Assembly: GCA_035534175.1 (NCBI GenBank)
Contig: DATLSM010000073.1
Coordinates: 1 to 64,000 of the forward strand
From: DATLSM01 sp035534175
GTDB lineage: Bacteria; Actinomycetota; Thermoleophilia; Solirubrobacterales; 70-9
Length of the DNA: 64,000 bases
Reading direction: 5' to 3'
Both the position numbers and the translations under genes were made by a program. The notes under the pieces were generated by a model that searched no databases, was not told the origin of the DNA, and worked only from the letters and a program-made list of their open reading frames with translations. Below, piece after piece: positions 32,949-40,806 of this stretch. Position 1 is the first letter of the stretch. Every line of letters begins with the position of its first letter.

Positions 32949-34949
32949 ATGTTCGTTTCCAAGGCCGCCGTCGTCGGCGGCGGCACAATGGGCGGTGAGA
33001 TCGCCCAGGCGATCGCCGCCTCCGACATCCCCGTCGTGGTCAAGGACATCGAGAGGAAGTTCGTCGATGCCGCGGTCGAGAAGGCGCGCGCCGTCACCGA
33101 GGGCCAGCTGGCCCGCCTGGTCAAGAAGGAGAAGCTGACCCAGGAGCAGGCCGACGCCCGGCTGGCCGAGGTGATGGGGCTGATCAGCGCGACCACGACA
33201 TACGAGGAGTTCGGCGATGTGGACTTCGTCGTGGAGGCGGTACCGGAGCGGATGGAGATCAAGCAGGCCGTCTTCCGCGAGCTCGACGCGGCGACCCCCG
33301 GTCACGCGATCCTCGCCTCCAACACCTCCTCGCTTTCGATCACCGAGATGGGTGAGACCACGCTGCGCCCGGACAAGGTGGTCGGCTTCCACTTCTTCTA
33401 CCCGGCCTCGGTGATGCCGCTGGTGGAGGTGGTCGTGGGTGAGGACACCGCGCCAGAGACCGCCACCGCCGCCTACAACTTCGCCCAGGCGATCAAAAAG
33501 CAGCCGATCGTCTGCGGCGAGGTCCCCGGCTTCGTCGTCAACCGCATCCTGATGGCGACGATCGGCGAGGTCTGGCGCGCACAGGAGGAGCAGGGGCTCT
33601 CACTCAAGGCGATCGACGAGACGATCGCCGCCGCCCAGGTCGCGCCGATGGGCCCCTTCTTCCTCACCGACCTGCTCGGGCTGGACACAGTCCTGCACGT
33701 TGCCGAGCATCTGAGCGAGTCCTACGGGGAGACCTTCTACGTCCACCAGGGGCTGAAGCAGCTGGTCGCCGAGGGCAAGCTCGGGGCCAAGAGCGGCGGC
33801 GAGGGGTTCTTCGCCGGCGGCGAGCAGACGATCGGCGGCGACGCGGCCCCGGACGCCGAGGAGCTGGTCGCGCTGTTCACCAGCCGAGCGCTGATCGAGG
33901 CCTGCCGGCTGGTCGAGGAGGGTGTCTGCTCGGTGCGCGATATCGACGTCGGGATGATGGCCGGCGCCGGGCTGGATCCCCGCCGCGGCCTTCTGCCTCC
34001 GTTCTGGAAAGCCGACGTCGAAGGGCTGGACAAGGTGCTGGAGCGTATCGAGGGGCTGGAGGAGAAGTTCGGCGAGCGCTTCGCCGCCCCGCTTCTCCTC
34101 CGGCGCCTGGTTGCCCAGGGGCGCACCGGGATGGGGTCGGGCCAGGGCTTCTACCCCTATCCACAGGCCGACGAGGGCGAGCAGGCGGAGACGGTGAAGC
34201 TTGAGACCCGCGGTGAGGTTGCCATCGCCTGGCTCGCCAACGCGCCGATGAACGCCGTCTCGCCCGAGGTGATCCGTGATCTGAAGGCGGTCTGGGAGAG
34301 GGTCAAGGACTCGGGCGAGGTCGGCGCGATGCTGATCGCCTCCTCGGTTCCGATCGTCTTCTCCGCCGGCGCGGACATCAAGGCCTTCACCCGGATGGAC
34401 GAGGCGACGGGCGCGGAGATGGTCGACACAGCCCACGCCCTGCTGCGCGATTTCGGGCAGGCGCGGGTGGTCACGATCGCCGCCGTAAACGCGCTGGCCT
34501 TCGGCGGCGGCTGCGAGCTGGCGATGGCATGCGACGTGCGGCTCGCCGCCGAGTCGGCGGTTTTCGGACAGCCGGAGGTGAAGCTGGGAATCATCCCCGG
34601 CTTCGGCGGCACCCAACGGCTGCCGCGACTGGTCGGGGCGAATAAAGCGCTGGAGATGAACCTGATCGGCGATGCGATCCCCTCCGATGAGGCGCTGGAG
34701 TTCGGCCTCGTGAATCGCGTCGTCGCGGACCACGAGTTGTTCGAGGTGGCGCTGATGTGGGGCCGAAAGCTCGCTGCTCAAGCGCCGATCGCGGTCGAGC
34801 AGATCAAGCTGGTCTCACATCGGGGCGACCTGGACGAGGGAATCGAGGACGAGAAGCGAGGCTTCGCCACCGCCTTTGGCAGCGCGGATGCCAGGGAGGG
34901 GATCGCCGCCTTCCTCGGCAAGCGCGCCCCGAGGTGGAGCGGCAACTAG
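32949..34949 (+). CDS. Fused 3-hydroxyacyl-CoA dehydrogenase / enoyl-CoA hydratase (dehydrogenase first)
   Basis: 666-residue beta-oxidation enzyme. The N-terminal half (about 1-400) is 3-hydroxyacyl-CoA dehydrogenase: NAD motif VVGGGTMGGEIAQAI, SNTSSLSITEM and HFFYPASVMPLVEVV with the catalytic His-Glu pair. The C-terminal part (about 415-665) is a crotonase: VFSAGADIKAF oxyanion loop, LAFGGGCELAMACDVRLAAE with one catalytic Glu and FGQPEVKLGIIPGFGGTQRL with the other. The order is the reverse of FadB/FadJ, where the hydratase comes first. An FadB-like tail domain may lie between. GGAGG lies 11 bases before the ATG. Together the two activities carry enoyl-CoA to 3-ketoacyl-CoA. Confidence 0.92.
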   Translation: MFVSKAAVVGGGTMGGEIAQAIAASDIPVVVKDIERKFVDAAVEKARAVTEGQLARLVKKEKLTQEQADARLAEVMGLISATTTYEEFGDVDFVVEAVPERMEIKQAVFRELDAATPGHAILASNTSSLSITEMGETTLRPDKVVGFHFFYPASVMPLVEVVVGEDTAPETATAAYNFAQAIKKQPIVCGEVPGFVVNRILMATIGEVWRAQEEQGLSLKAIDETIAAAQVAPMGPFFLTDLLGLDTVLHVAEHLSESYGETFYVHQGLKQLVAEGKLGAKSGGEGFFAGGEQTIGGDAAPDAEELVALFTSRALIEACRLVEEGVCSVRDIDVGMMAGAGLDPRRGLLPPFWKADVEGLDKVLERIEGLEEKFGERFAAPLLLRRLVAQGRTGMGSGQGFYPYPQADEGEQAETVKLETRGEVAIAWLANAPMNAVSPEVIRDLKAVWERVKDSGEVGAMLIASSVPIVFSAGADIKAFTRMDEATGAEMVDTAHALLRDFGQARVVTIAAVNALAFGGGCELAMACDVRLAAESAVFGQPEVKLGIIPGFGGTQRLPRLVGANKALEMNLIGDAIPSDEALEFGLVNRVVADHELFEVALMWGRKLAAQAPIAVEQIKLVSHRGDLDEGIEDEKRGFATAFGSADAREGIAAFLGKRAPRWSGN

Positions 34950-34990
34950 GACGCAAGGTCGAGCGGGGGATTGGCGCAGCTGAGGCCCGC

Positions 34991-35305
34991 TCAGCCGATT
35001 CCGTAGCGCCGGCAGCTTTCCTCAATCGCCAGCGACCCCGGGTCACCGAGGCCGGCATGTCTGAGGCACAGGCTCCTGGCCCGCTCGCCGCAGGCTTCGA
35101 CCGAACCCCCGCCCATGATGCCGGGGACGATCGCCGAGAGGCAGCCGCGCGAGGGCGGCGGCCTGGTATTTCCCGCCGTCAGCGCGATCAGCGCGATCAG
35201 CGTCAGGGCCGTGATCGTGACTGCCGCCAGTGCCACGTTGCGCTCCCGCGGGGTGAGCCGTCGCAGCGGCGTGTTGACCCGCTGCCAGTGTCCCTCCATC
35301 GGCAT
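34991..35305 (-). CDS. Small membrane protein with Cys-rich outer domain, unknown function
   Basis: 104 residues, not recognised. A basic N-terminus (RRLTPRERN) is followed by one membrane helix (VALAAVTITALTLIALIALTAG, about residues 24-45). The outer domain of about 55 residues has four cysteines (in RGCLSA, EACGERARSLCLRH and ESCRRYGIG), suggesting disulfides outside the membrane. The ATG at 35305 has a TAACCT -10 eight bases upstream. It is convergent with the beta-oxidation fusion gene. No function can be inferred. Confidence 0.65.
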   Translation of the reverse strand: MPMEGHWQRVNTPLRRLTPRERNVALAAVTITALTLIALIALTAGNTRPPPSRGCLSAIVPGIMGGGSVEACGERARSLCLRHAGLGDPGSLAIEESCRRYGIG

Positions 35306-35313
35306 CGCGGCGC

Positions 35314-35319
35314 AGGTTA
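35314..35319 (-). promoter_or_regulatory. -10 element, leaderless
   Basis: TAACCT on the minus strand, 8 bases before the ATG at 35305. No Shine-Dalgarno. Confidence 0.5.
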
Positions 35320-35554
35320 GCGACTCGCGCTGGCTCGGATGGACAGCTGGCGGCCCGAGCGTGGGGGAGAGGCTGGCCGGCCCCGGCGCGGTTAGACAAT
35401 TGTGCGAATCACTCGCCCCGATCTTTAGACGCCTGTACGTAGTGGGCGATCGCAGGCCACGGCAGGGTTAGGGAATCTCGCCGGGCACCGATGTCCGGTG
35501 GGGGCGTTCAATGCATTCCGCGGTTCCCTCCATGAGAAAGGAAGCAGTGGATCG

Positions 35555-36928
35555 ATGAATTGGCTTGACACGGGAGACAACTCCTGGCAGATGACTGCGG
35601 CGACCCTGGTCGGCCTGATGAGCGTCCCGGGTCTTGTCGTTCTCTACGGCGGCGTGATGCAGAAGCGCTGGTCGGTGAACTCGATGATGATGGCCTTCAT
35701 GGCGTTCGCCCTGGTGCTGATCGTCTGGGTGCTGTTTGCCTTCAAGATGGGCTTCGGGGCGCCGATGCACATCTTTGGCGCAAGCGGCAAAAGCTTCTTC
35801 GCCAACCTGTGGGGCAAGCCCGGCTCGATCCTGAGCAGCCAGGCGCTTCTCGGACAGGGGAAGATCCCGCTGCTGGGCGAAGCGGGCGAACTGCACTTCC
35901 CGACCTCGACCCTGGCCTACTTCCAGTTCGTTTTCGCGGCGATCACGCCGATCCTCTTCCTCGGCTCGGTGCTGGGCAGAATCAACTTCAAGGCCTGGAT
36001 CCCCTTTGTCCTGATCTGGTCGAGCGTCGTCTACACGGTCAACGCCTTCCTGATCTGGGGCGGCGGCTACTTTGCTCAACACGGTGCGCTTGACTTCTCC
36101 GGCGGCTACGTGATCCATCTGGCCGCCGGCGTCTCCGGCTTCGTCGCGGCCTGGGTGATCGGGCCGCGCCTGCAGCGCGATCGCGAGGTCGACGCTCCGA
36201 ACAACCTGGCGATGGTCGCGGTCGGAGCCGGTCTGCTCTGGCTGGGATGGAACGGCTTCAACGGCGGGGACCCCTATCTCGCCAGCCCGGATGCCTCGGC
36301 GGCCGTTCTCAACACGAATCTCTGTACCGCGGTGGCCTTCCTCGTCTGGGTTGCCTGGGACTATGCGACGGGGCGCAAGCCCAGCCTGATCGGCAGCGTC
36401 AACGGGATGATCGTCGGCCTCGTGGCGATCACCCCGTCGGCCGGTTTCGTCAACGGCTGGGGGGCGATCATCATCGGCGTGATCGGAGCGACGATCGTCT
36501 ACTTCGCGCTCAACTACCTGAGCCGGATGCGGCCCTTCCGCAACGTAGACGACACCCTCGGCGTCGTCTACACCCACGGTTTCGCCGGCCTGACGGGTGG
36601 TCTGCTCGTGGGCATATTCGCCAACAAGGCGATGGACAGCGAATTCATCCTCAACGGCCTGATATCTGGCGGCGGCCTCAATCTGCTCAAGTGGCAGGTT
36701 CTGACAGGGCTCTGGGTGATCGTGTTCTGCGCTGTCGCCACCTACATCATCCTCAAGCTGATCAGCCTGTTCGTGCCGCTGCGGATGACCGACCAGGAAA
36801 TGGAGGAAGGCGACGTCGCTGTCCACGGGCACGAGGTGTACCCCTCCGACGTTCCCTCGCTCGGCTACCCGGATGGCGTCCCGGCGCCAGCTCCCGCCGG
36901 CCCGGCTCCGGCGGCGGGCAGCGCATAG
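35555..36928 (+). CDS. amt: Ammonium transporter, Amt/MEP/Rh family
   Basis: 457 residues with about eleven hydrophobic segments. Conserved features: LVVLYGGVMQKRWSVNSMMM near the start, GGYVIHLAAGVSGFVAAWV with the first pore histidine (about residue 188), WLGWNGFNGG, and THGFAGLTGGLLVGIFAN with the second pore histidine (about 342). The N-terminal MNWLDTGDNSWQMTAATLVG fits the mature-type start, so the ATG at 35555 is preferred (weak AAAGGA 12 bases upstream). It ends in a Pro/Ala-rich tail. Usually a glnK/glnB P-II gene follows; here two hairpins and a LysR gene follow instead. It imports NH4+/NH3, presumably feeding GlnN. Confidence 0.93.
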   Translation: MNWLDTGDNSWQMTAATLVGLMSVPGLVVLYGGVMQKRWSVNSMMMAFMAFALVLIVWVLFAFKMGFGAPMHIFGASGKSFFANLWGKPGSILSSQALLGQGKIPLLGEAGELHFPTSTLAYFQFVFAAITPILFLGSVLGRINFKAWIPFVLIWSSVVYTVNAFLIWGGGYFAQHGALDFSGGYVIHLAAGVSGFVAAWVIGPRLQRDREVDAPNNLAMVAVGAGLLWLGWNGFNGGDPYLASPDASAAVLNTNLCTAVAFLVWVAWDYATGRKPSLIGSVNGMIVGLVAITPSAGFVNGWGAIIIGVIGATIVYFALNYLSRMRPFRNVDDTLGVVYTHGFAGLTGGLLVGIFANKAMDSEFILNGLISGGGLNLLKWQVLTGLWVIVFCAVATYIILKLISLFVPLRMTDQEMEEGDVAVHGHEVYPSDVPSLGYPDGVPAPAPAGPAPAAGSA

Positions 36929-36934
36929 GGCGAA

Positions 36935-36960
36935 GGCCAGCGGCGTGGAGGCCGCTGGCC
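36935..36960. terminator. Hairpin after amt (first of two)
   Basis: GGCCAGCGGC / GCCGCTGGCC, a perfect 10-base stem with loop GTGGAG, 6 bases past the amt stop. No T tract follows. Confidence 0.55.
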
Positions 36961-36974
36961 GCCCTTTGGTCCCG

Positions 36975-37010
36975 CAGAACCGCCCCCGCCGAACGGCGGG
37001 GGCGGTTCTG
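36975..37010. terminator. Strong hairpin between convergent amt and LysR genes
   Basis: A perfect 16-base stem, CAGAACCGCCCCCGCC / GGCGGGGGCGGTTCTG, with loop GAAC. It lies between the ends of two convergent genes, so it can serve both. No U tract, so it may be a Rho-type or hairpin-only terminator. Confidence 0.65.
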
Positions 37011-37037
37011 TCACGGGGAGGGCCGCTGGGCGCCGGC

Positions 37038-37961
37038 TCAGGCCGCGGGCAGCGCCGAAGCCTGGGCCCGCGAGACCTCCCGCGTCACGTCGAGCATCGT
37101 CGCCAGGGCGGGGGTCACGGATGCGGCGCGGGGGGTCGCGGCCAGTACCTTGCGCACCGGGCTTTGCGGGTGCAGGGCGCGGACCTGGATGTCGGGGCGG
37201 ACGGTGGAGAGCGCCAGCGCAGGGATCAGCGCCACCCCGACTCCGGCGGCGACCAGGCCCTGCACGGTCTGGTAGTCATCGCTCTGGAAGGAGACGCTCG
37301 GCTCAAACCCCGCCGCGTGGCAGGAGCGCACCACGTGCTTGGCGCAGGGGCTGGAGGCGGAGGTCTGGATCCACAGCTCGTCGCGCAGATCCTCGAGCCG
37401 CAGCTGCCTGCGGGCGGCGAGCGGGTGGTTGGGGCGAAGCGCGAGGTGTAACGGGTCGTCAAGCAGGTCGAAGCGCCGGATCCCGGGGCCCAGTTTCTCA
37501 CCGACTCCCTTGAACTCATAGAGCAGGACAAAATCGAACTCGCCGGCCCGCAGTCGAGGCGCCATCTCCTCCGGCTCCCCCTCGGCCAGGGTCACCTCGA
37601 CACCGGGGTGGGAGGCGCGGAATCCGGCGATCGCCCGGGGCATCAGCGTTGCCCCCGCGGTGGGGAAGGAGGCCGTGCGCAGCCGTCCCCCGCGACCGGC
37701 GGCGATCGCTGCGACCTCCGCCTCCGCGGCTTCCATCTGCGCCAGGATCCCGCCGACGTGGCCGGCCAGGGCCGCGCCGGCCGCCGTCGGACGGACGCTG
37801 CCGCGGGTGCGCTCGATCAGCGGCGAGCCGACCTCACCCTCCAGGGTGGCGATCGCCTGCGAAACCGCGGACTGGGAGTAGGAGAGGACGTCGGCCGCCT
37901 GCGAGAAGGAGCCCTGCGCGACGACCTGGCGGAAGACGTTGAGGCGGCTTGCGTTCAACAT
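37038..37961 (-). CDS. LysR-family transcriptional regulator
   Basis: 307 residues. The N-terminal winged helix-turn-helix is LNVFRQVVAQGSFSQAADVLSYSQSAVSQAIATLE (about residues 7-41), followed by a periplasmic-binding-protein-like effector domain (RLRTASFPTAGATLMPRAIAGFRASHPGVEV, LALRPNHPLAARRQL). The ATG at 37961 is the family's usual start (MLNASRLNVF). It is divergent from a universal stress gene across a 99-base, unusually AT-rich region, the usual arrangement for a LysR protein controlling its neighbour. The inducer is unknown. Confidence 0.92.
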   Translation of the reverse strand: MLNASRLNVFRQVVAQGSFSQAADVLSYSQSAVSQAIATLEGEVGSPLIERTRGSVRPTAAGAALAGHVGGILAQMEAAEAEVAAIAAGRGGRLRTASFPTAGATLMPRAIAGFRASHPGVEVTLAEGEPEEMAPRLRAGEFDFVLLYEFKGVGEKLGPGIRRFDLLDDPLHLALRPNHPLAARRQLRLEDLRDELWIQTSASSPCAKHVVRSCHAAGFEPSVSFQSDDYQTVQGLVAAGVGVALIPALALSTVRPDIQVRALHPQSPVRKVLAATPRAASVTPALATMLDVTREVSRAQASALPAA

Positions 37962-38048
37962 AAGTAAAGCTGATTCTAACCATAGGTAATAACAGTTGCG
38001 CTGATACTGCGCGGGTGCGATCATCGCTCCTACGTGCAGACCACTTCC
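37962..38048. promoter_or_regulatory. AT-rich divergent control region, LysR / Usp genes
   Basis: Between the LysR start and the Usp ribosome binding site, positions 37962-38005 are strikingly AT-rich for this genome (CATAAGTAAAGC, CATAGGTAATAACAG). Short T-N11-A-like half sites are possible. It is the likely LysR binding region, but I cannot define the exact box. Confidence 0.4.
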
Positions 38049-38060
38049 CAGGAGGCAAGC

Positions 38061-38738
38061 ATGGCCCTGAAGATCATCGTTTCCTATGACGACACCGCCA
38101 ACGACCGCGACGCGCTGGCGCTCGGGCGGCTGCTCGCCTTCTCCGGCGCGGAGCTTTCGCTGGCCTATGTCCGTCACTCCCTCGGCGGGGCGCTGGAGGA
38201 GAAGGAGGCGGAGCAGATGCTGGCTCGCGGCGCCGCCTCGGTCGGCGCTCCGGACATGCCTCGCCACGTCGTTATCAACCCGGGGACCAGCGTCGGCCTG
38301 GCCGAGCTCGCCGAGCGCGAAGACGCAGACGTGATTGTCTTTGGCTCCGAGTACCGGACCGCCCGCGGCACGGTCAAACCGGGGATCCCCGCCCACAAAC
38401 TGTTGCTCGGCGGACCGGCGGCGATTGCTGTCGCTCCCGCCGGCCTGCACTCCAACCCCTCAATTAGCGTCAACACGACCGGCATCCTCGATGAGGGGGA
38501 CCCGAGTGCCCGGGAGAGCGCCGCCAGCCTCGCTGCCGCCCTGGGCGCAAACCTCGCCGAGCATGGCGGCGGCCCGGTTGACCTGCTGGTGGTCGGCTCC
38601 CGCCCTGAGTCCCCGCAGGGGAAGGTCACGCTGAGCGCGGCCAGCGACTACGTGGTGGAGACCGCGACCTGTCCGGTGCTGGTGACCCGGCGCGGGATCG
38701 CACTCAACTTCGCTGCGGCCCCCGCTCCGGTCGCCTGA
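38061..38738 (+). CDS. Universal stress protein, tandem UspA with short second domain
   Basis: 225 residues. The first Usp domain (about 1-135) starts ALKIIVSYDDTANDRDALALG and ends with the Usp-type segment HKLLLGGPAAIAVAPAGL; ADVIVFGSEYRTARGTVKPG precedes it. The second domain (about 145-225) is shortened, missing its first strands, and ends VDLLVVGSRPESPQGKVTLS and TCPVLVTRRG. The ATG at 38061 is preceded by AGGAGG at 5 bases, so this gene is not leaderless. It is divergent from a LysR gene that may regulate it. The 3' end overlaps the next minus-strand gene by 35 bases. Confidence 0.87.
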   Translation: MALKIIVSYDDTANDRDALALGRLLAFSGAELSLAYVRHSLGGALEEKEAEQMLARGAASVGAPDMPRHVVINPGTSVGLAELAEREDADVIVFGSEYRTARGTVKPGIPAHKLLLGGPAAIAVAPAGLHSNPSISVNTTGILDEGDPSARESAASLAAALGANLAEHGGGPVDLLVVGSRPESPQGKVTLSAASDYVVETATCPVLVTRRGIALNFAAAPAPVA

Positions 38739-39171
38739 GGACCACGATCAGGGCGGCCACCGCGGGGTCGCGGCCCTCGATCCGCTCCAGCGCAACCGTC
38801 CAAGGGATCCGCTGCGACTCGTCGCCGGCGCTCAGCCTCGCCAGGGCATCGTCGAGCGAATCGGCCTCGATCAGGGCGGCGCCGGGCGGTGGCGCGCTCG
38901 CCTGCGCTGCCTCGACCATCCGCGGCGTCACGTCCTCGGCCAGGCGCAGCGCGTTTGACCACCCCTGACCGAAGGACAAATCAGGTGTGGTCAAAGCCCG
39001 CCCCTCGAGCACGGTCAGCTTGCTCTCTCGCGGCTCCCACCTGCGTTCTCCGAACTCGAACGGCTGGCTGGCGACCCAGGGCTCGAGCACCGTCCGCCGC
39101 AGCTCGTCCTCCTCGAGGTTGAATACCCGGGCTCGGTGTAGGGATGAACTGAGCTGGACATGGAACGGCAT
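38704..39171 (-). CDS. Conserved-looking hypothetical protein
   Basis: 155 residues, not recognised. It begins MPFHVQLSSSLHRARVFNLEEDELRRTVLEPWV, then a middle with FEFGERRWEPRESKLTVLEGRAL and an Ala/Pro-rich segment. It has no membrane helix or obvious catalytic motif. The hydrophilic N-terminal pattern suggests a small soluble protein. The ATG at 39171 has a TAAGGT -10 seven bases upstream that overlaps the -10 of the divergent HAD gene. The 3' 35 bases overlap the Usp gene. Confidence 0.7.
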   Translation of the reverse strand: MPFHVQLSSSLHRARVFNLEEDELRRTVLEPWVASQPFEFGERRWEPRESKLTVLEGRALTTPDLSFGQGWSNALRLAEDVTPRMVEAAQASAPPPGAALIEADSLDDALARLSAGDESQRIPWTVALERIEGRDPAVAALIVVLRRPERGPQRS

Positions 39172-39178
39172 CGGGCAA

Positions 39179-39184
39179 ACCTTA
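39179..39184 (-). promoter_or_regulatory. -10 element, leaderless, overlapping the HAD promoter
   Basis: TAAGGT on the minus strand, 7 bases before the ATG at 39171. Shares two bases with the plus-strand TATGCT at 39183-39188. Confidence 0.5.
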
Positions 39185-39188
39185 TGCT
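39183..39188 (+). promoter_or_regulatory. -10 element for the HAD gene, leaderless
   Basis: TATGCT, 8 bases before the ATG at 39197. No Shine-Dalgarno. Confidence 0.5.
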
Positions 39189-39196
39189 CAGGCTTG

Positions 39197-39853
39197 ATGC
39201 AGGCGCCGCCGACCGATGCAGTCATGTTCGATAACGACGGCCTGTTGCTCGACACCGAGTCCGTCTGGACCAGGGCCGAGCGTGACCTGTTCCAGCGGCG
39301 GGGAGTCGAGTTCACCGCCGCCGACAAGCGGCATCTGGTCGGCACCTCGGCCGCCGTCGCGGGAGGAATCCTCGAGCTGCGGCTGAGCGAGCCGGGCCGG
39401 GCGGCGGCGCTGATCGAGGAGCTGAACGAGCTGGTCGTCGCCGAGCTCGAGCATGGGGTGGAGGCGATGGTCGGCGCGCGGGAGCTGTTGGGCAGGCTGA
39501 AACGACGCGGGACGCCAATCGGCCTGGTCTCCAACTCGCCACTTCGCTTCGTCCGCCGCTCGCTGGAGATCGTCGGCTTTGAAGGCCACTTCGACGTGGT
39601 GGTCAGCGCGCATGAAGTGGCGGCTCCCAAGCCGGCCGCCGACCCCTATCTGGAGGCCTGCCGCCGGCTGGGCGTGGAGGCCGGTCCCGCGGTCGTGGCC
39701 TTGGAGGATTCACCCACCGGGGTGGCGGCGGCGCGAGCAGCCGGGCTGACCGTGATCGGGGTGCCCTCGATCGAAGGGGTCGCTCTGGACGAAGCCCACC
39801 ACCTGGCGGAGTCGCTTCTGGACGAGGTCATCGCCCGCCGGCTCTCGCTCTGA
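39197..39853 (+). CDS. HAD-superfamily hydrolase (beta-phosphoglucomutase-like)
   Basis: 218 residues. Motif I is MFDNDGLLLDTES (nucleophile Asp and general-acid Asp, about residues 11 and 13), motif II is LVSNSP (about 115), and motif III/IV are KPAADPYLEA and VALEDSPTGVAAARAAG. The helical cap between motifs I and II is the C1 type of the DhaT/beta-phosphoglucomutase branch. Substrate is probably a small phosphorylated metabolite; the exact one is unknown. The ATG at 39197 fits a leaderless start; an in-frame ATG 210 bases upstream would overlap the divergent gene and lacks support. Confidence 0.88.
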   Translation: MQAPPTDAVMFDNDGLLLDTESVWTRAERDLFQRRGVEFTAADKRHLVGTSAAVAGGILELRLSEPGRAAALIEELNELVVAELEHGVEAMVGARELLGRLKRRGTPIGLVSNSPLRFVRRSLEIVGFEGHFDVVVSAHEVAAPKPAADPYLEACRRLGVEAGPAVVALEDSPTGVAAARAAGLTVIGVPSIEGVALDEAHHLAESLLDEVIARRLSL

Positions 39854-39868
39854 GAACGGTGGCCGGAT

Positions 39869-39891
39869 CTAAGCCTCAGGTTGAGGTTTAG
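39869..39891. terminator. Bidirectional hairpin between convergent genes
   Basis: CTAAGCCTCA / TGAGGTTTAG with loop GGT, ten pairs including one G-T wobble. It covers the stop of the minus-strand gene ending at 39888 and follows the HAD gene by 15 bases. Confidence 0.55.
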
Positions 39892-40763
39892 CTACGGAGC
39901 ACGCGCCGGCGGCGCAGCACCCGCTCGCAAACCTCGAGCAGCTCCTGAACTCTCCCTTCGGTATCGGCGTCGAGCTTGCCCTTAAGTGCCAGGTTCGCCG
40001 CCCTGCCGACCTCCCCCCGCTGAGCCTGTAGCGCTCCCATGTCCTCGTCGTGCGCGGGGTCTGTGATCGCCCCTCGAAGCTCGACCAGCAGAGCCTCCAG
40101 TCCGACCCGCAGCTGCAGCGCCGCCTCCCGTCCGCGCCCGGCATCGAGGTCGGCGCGGGCGCGGAGCAGCAGTGTCTCGCAGGCGTCGATCCGCTCGCGC
40201 CCGGCAAGTACCGCCGCCGTTCGCTCTTGCGGTCGCAGCGACTCGGCCCGGCGCCTTCGGCGCGATGCCCTGGTCACCCAGACGTCGACCTCGCGGGCCG
40301 CGAGGAAGCGTCCGGACGCGACCTCCTCTCCGCTCCCATAGCCGATCCGCACGGCGACCGCCCGCTCCGGGCGCAGCTCGTGGCCATGGGGGTCGGCGCT
40401 GGCCGTCGCGTGGGCATGCAGAGCCCGGTTCAGCAGATCGGCGCCCTCGCCGACCAGCGTGTCGGCCGCCTCCCCCTCGACCGCCCGATCCAGCCACTCG
40501 GCGGCCTCCTGCTCTCGCTCGAAGGGCTCGAACGCCCGCACCGCAGTGGCCCGGGCCAGGGGCAGCTGGGCGAGCGGCCCCTCGGTGGCGACCGGCCGCG
40601 GCCGTCGGCGGCGCTTGGAGGCGGGCGCCGGCGCCCCGAGGGTCTCCAGGACCAGCACCCGCTCGACCCCCTGATCGCCGTCGTCGCGTGCCAGGTAGCG
40701 CCCGTCGGCCAGCGGTAGCGCGCCGGGGAGGTCGAACTGCACGAATCCGAAGAGCTGGGCCAA
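39888..40763 (-). CDS. Hypothetical protein, arginine-rich, helical
   Basis: 291 residues, not recognised. It starts with a compact region (AQLFGFVQFDLPGALPLADGRYLA), which reads like a small beta domain, followed by an arginine-rich stretch (SKRRRRPRPV; about residues 49-58) and long helical segments to the end, with RASRRRRRAESLRPQERTAAVL about residue 165. No membrane segment. The TTG at 40763 lies 7 bases from a GATAAT -10. The sequence composition suggests a nucleic-acid or membrane-surface contact, but no function is assigned. Confidence 0.65.
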   Translation of the reverse strand: MAQLFGFVQFDLPGALPLADGRYLARDDGDQGVERVLVLETLGAPAPASKRRRRPRPVATEGPLAQLPLARATAVRAFEPFEREQEAAEWLDRAVEGEAADTLVGEGADLLNRALHAHATASADPHGHELRPERAVAVRIGYGSGEEVASGRFLAAREVDVWVTRASRRRRRAESLRPQERTAAVLAGRERIDACETLLLRARADLDAGRGREAALQLRVGLEALLVELRGAITDPAHDEDMGALQAQRGEVGRAANLALKGKLDADTEGRVQELLEVCERVLRRRRVLRS

Positions 40764-40770
40764 CGGGCGG

Positions 40771-40776
40771 ATTATC
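40771..40776 (-). promoter_or_regulatory. -10 element, leaderless
   Basis: GATAAT on the minus strand, 7 bases before the TTG at 40763. Confidence 0.45.
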
Positions 40777-40806
40777 GCCCTCGGCCCGAGTCTCTATCTG
40801 CCGACC

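Noticed and set aside
35468..36832. Long antisense frame across the ammonium transporter
   Set aside because: Shadow of the membrane protein's codon pattern; no motif.
36975..37010. The 16-base hairpin after amt as a riboswitch or small RNA
   Set aside because: It lies between the ends of convergent genes and is a simple perfect stem, better explained as a shared terminator.
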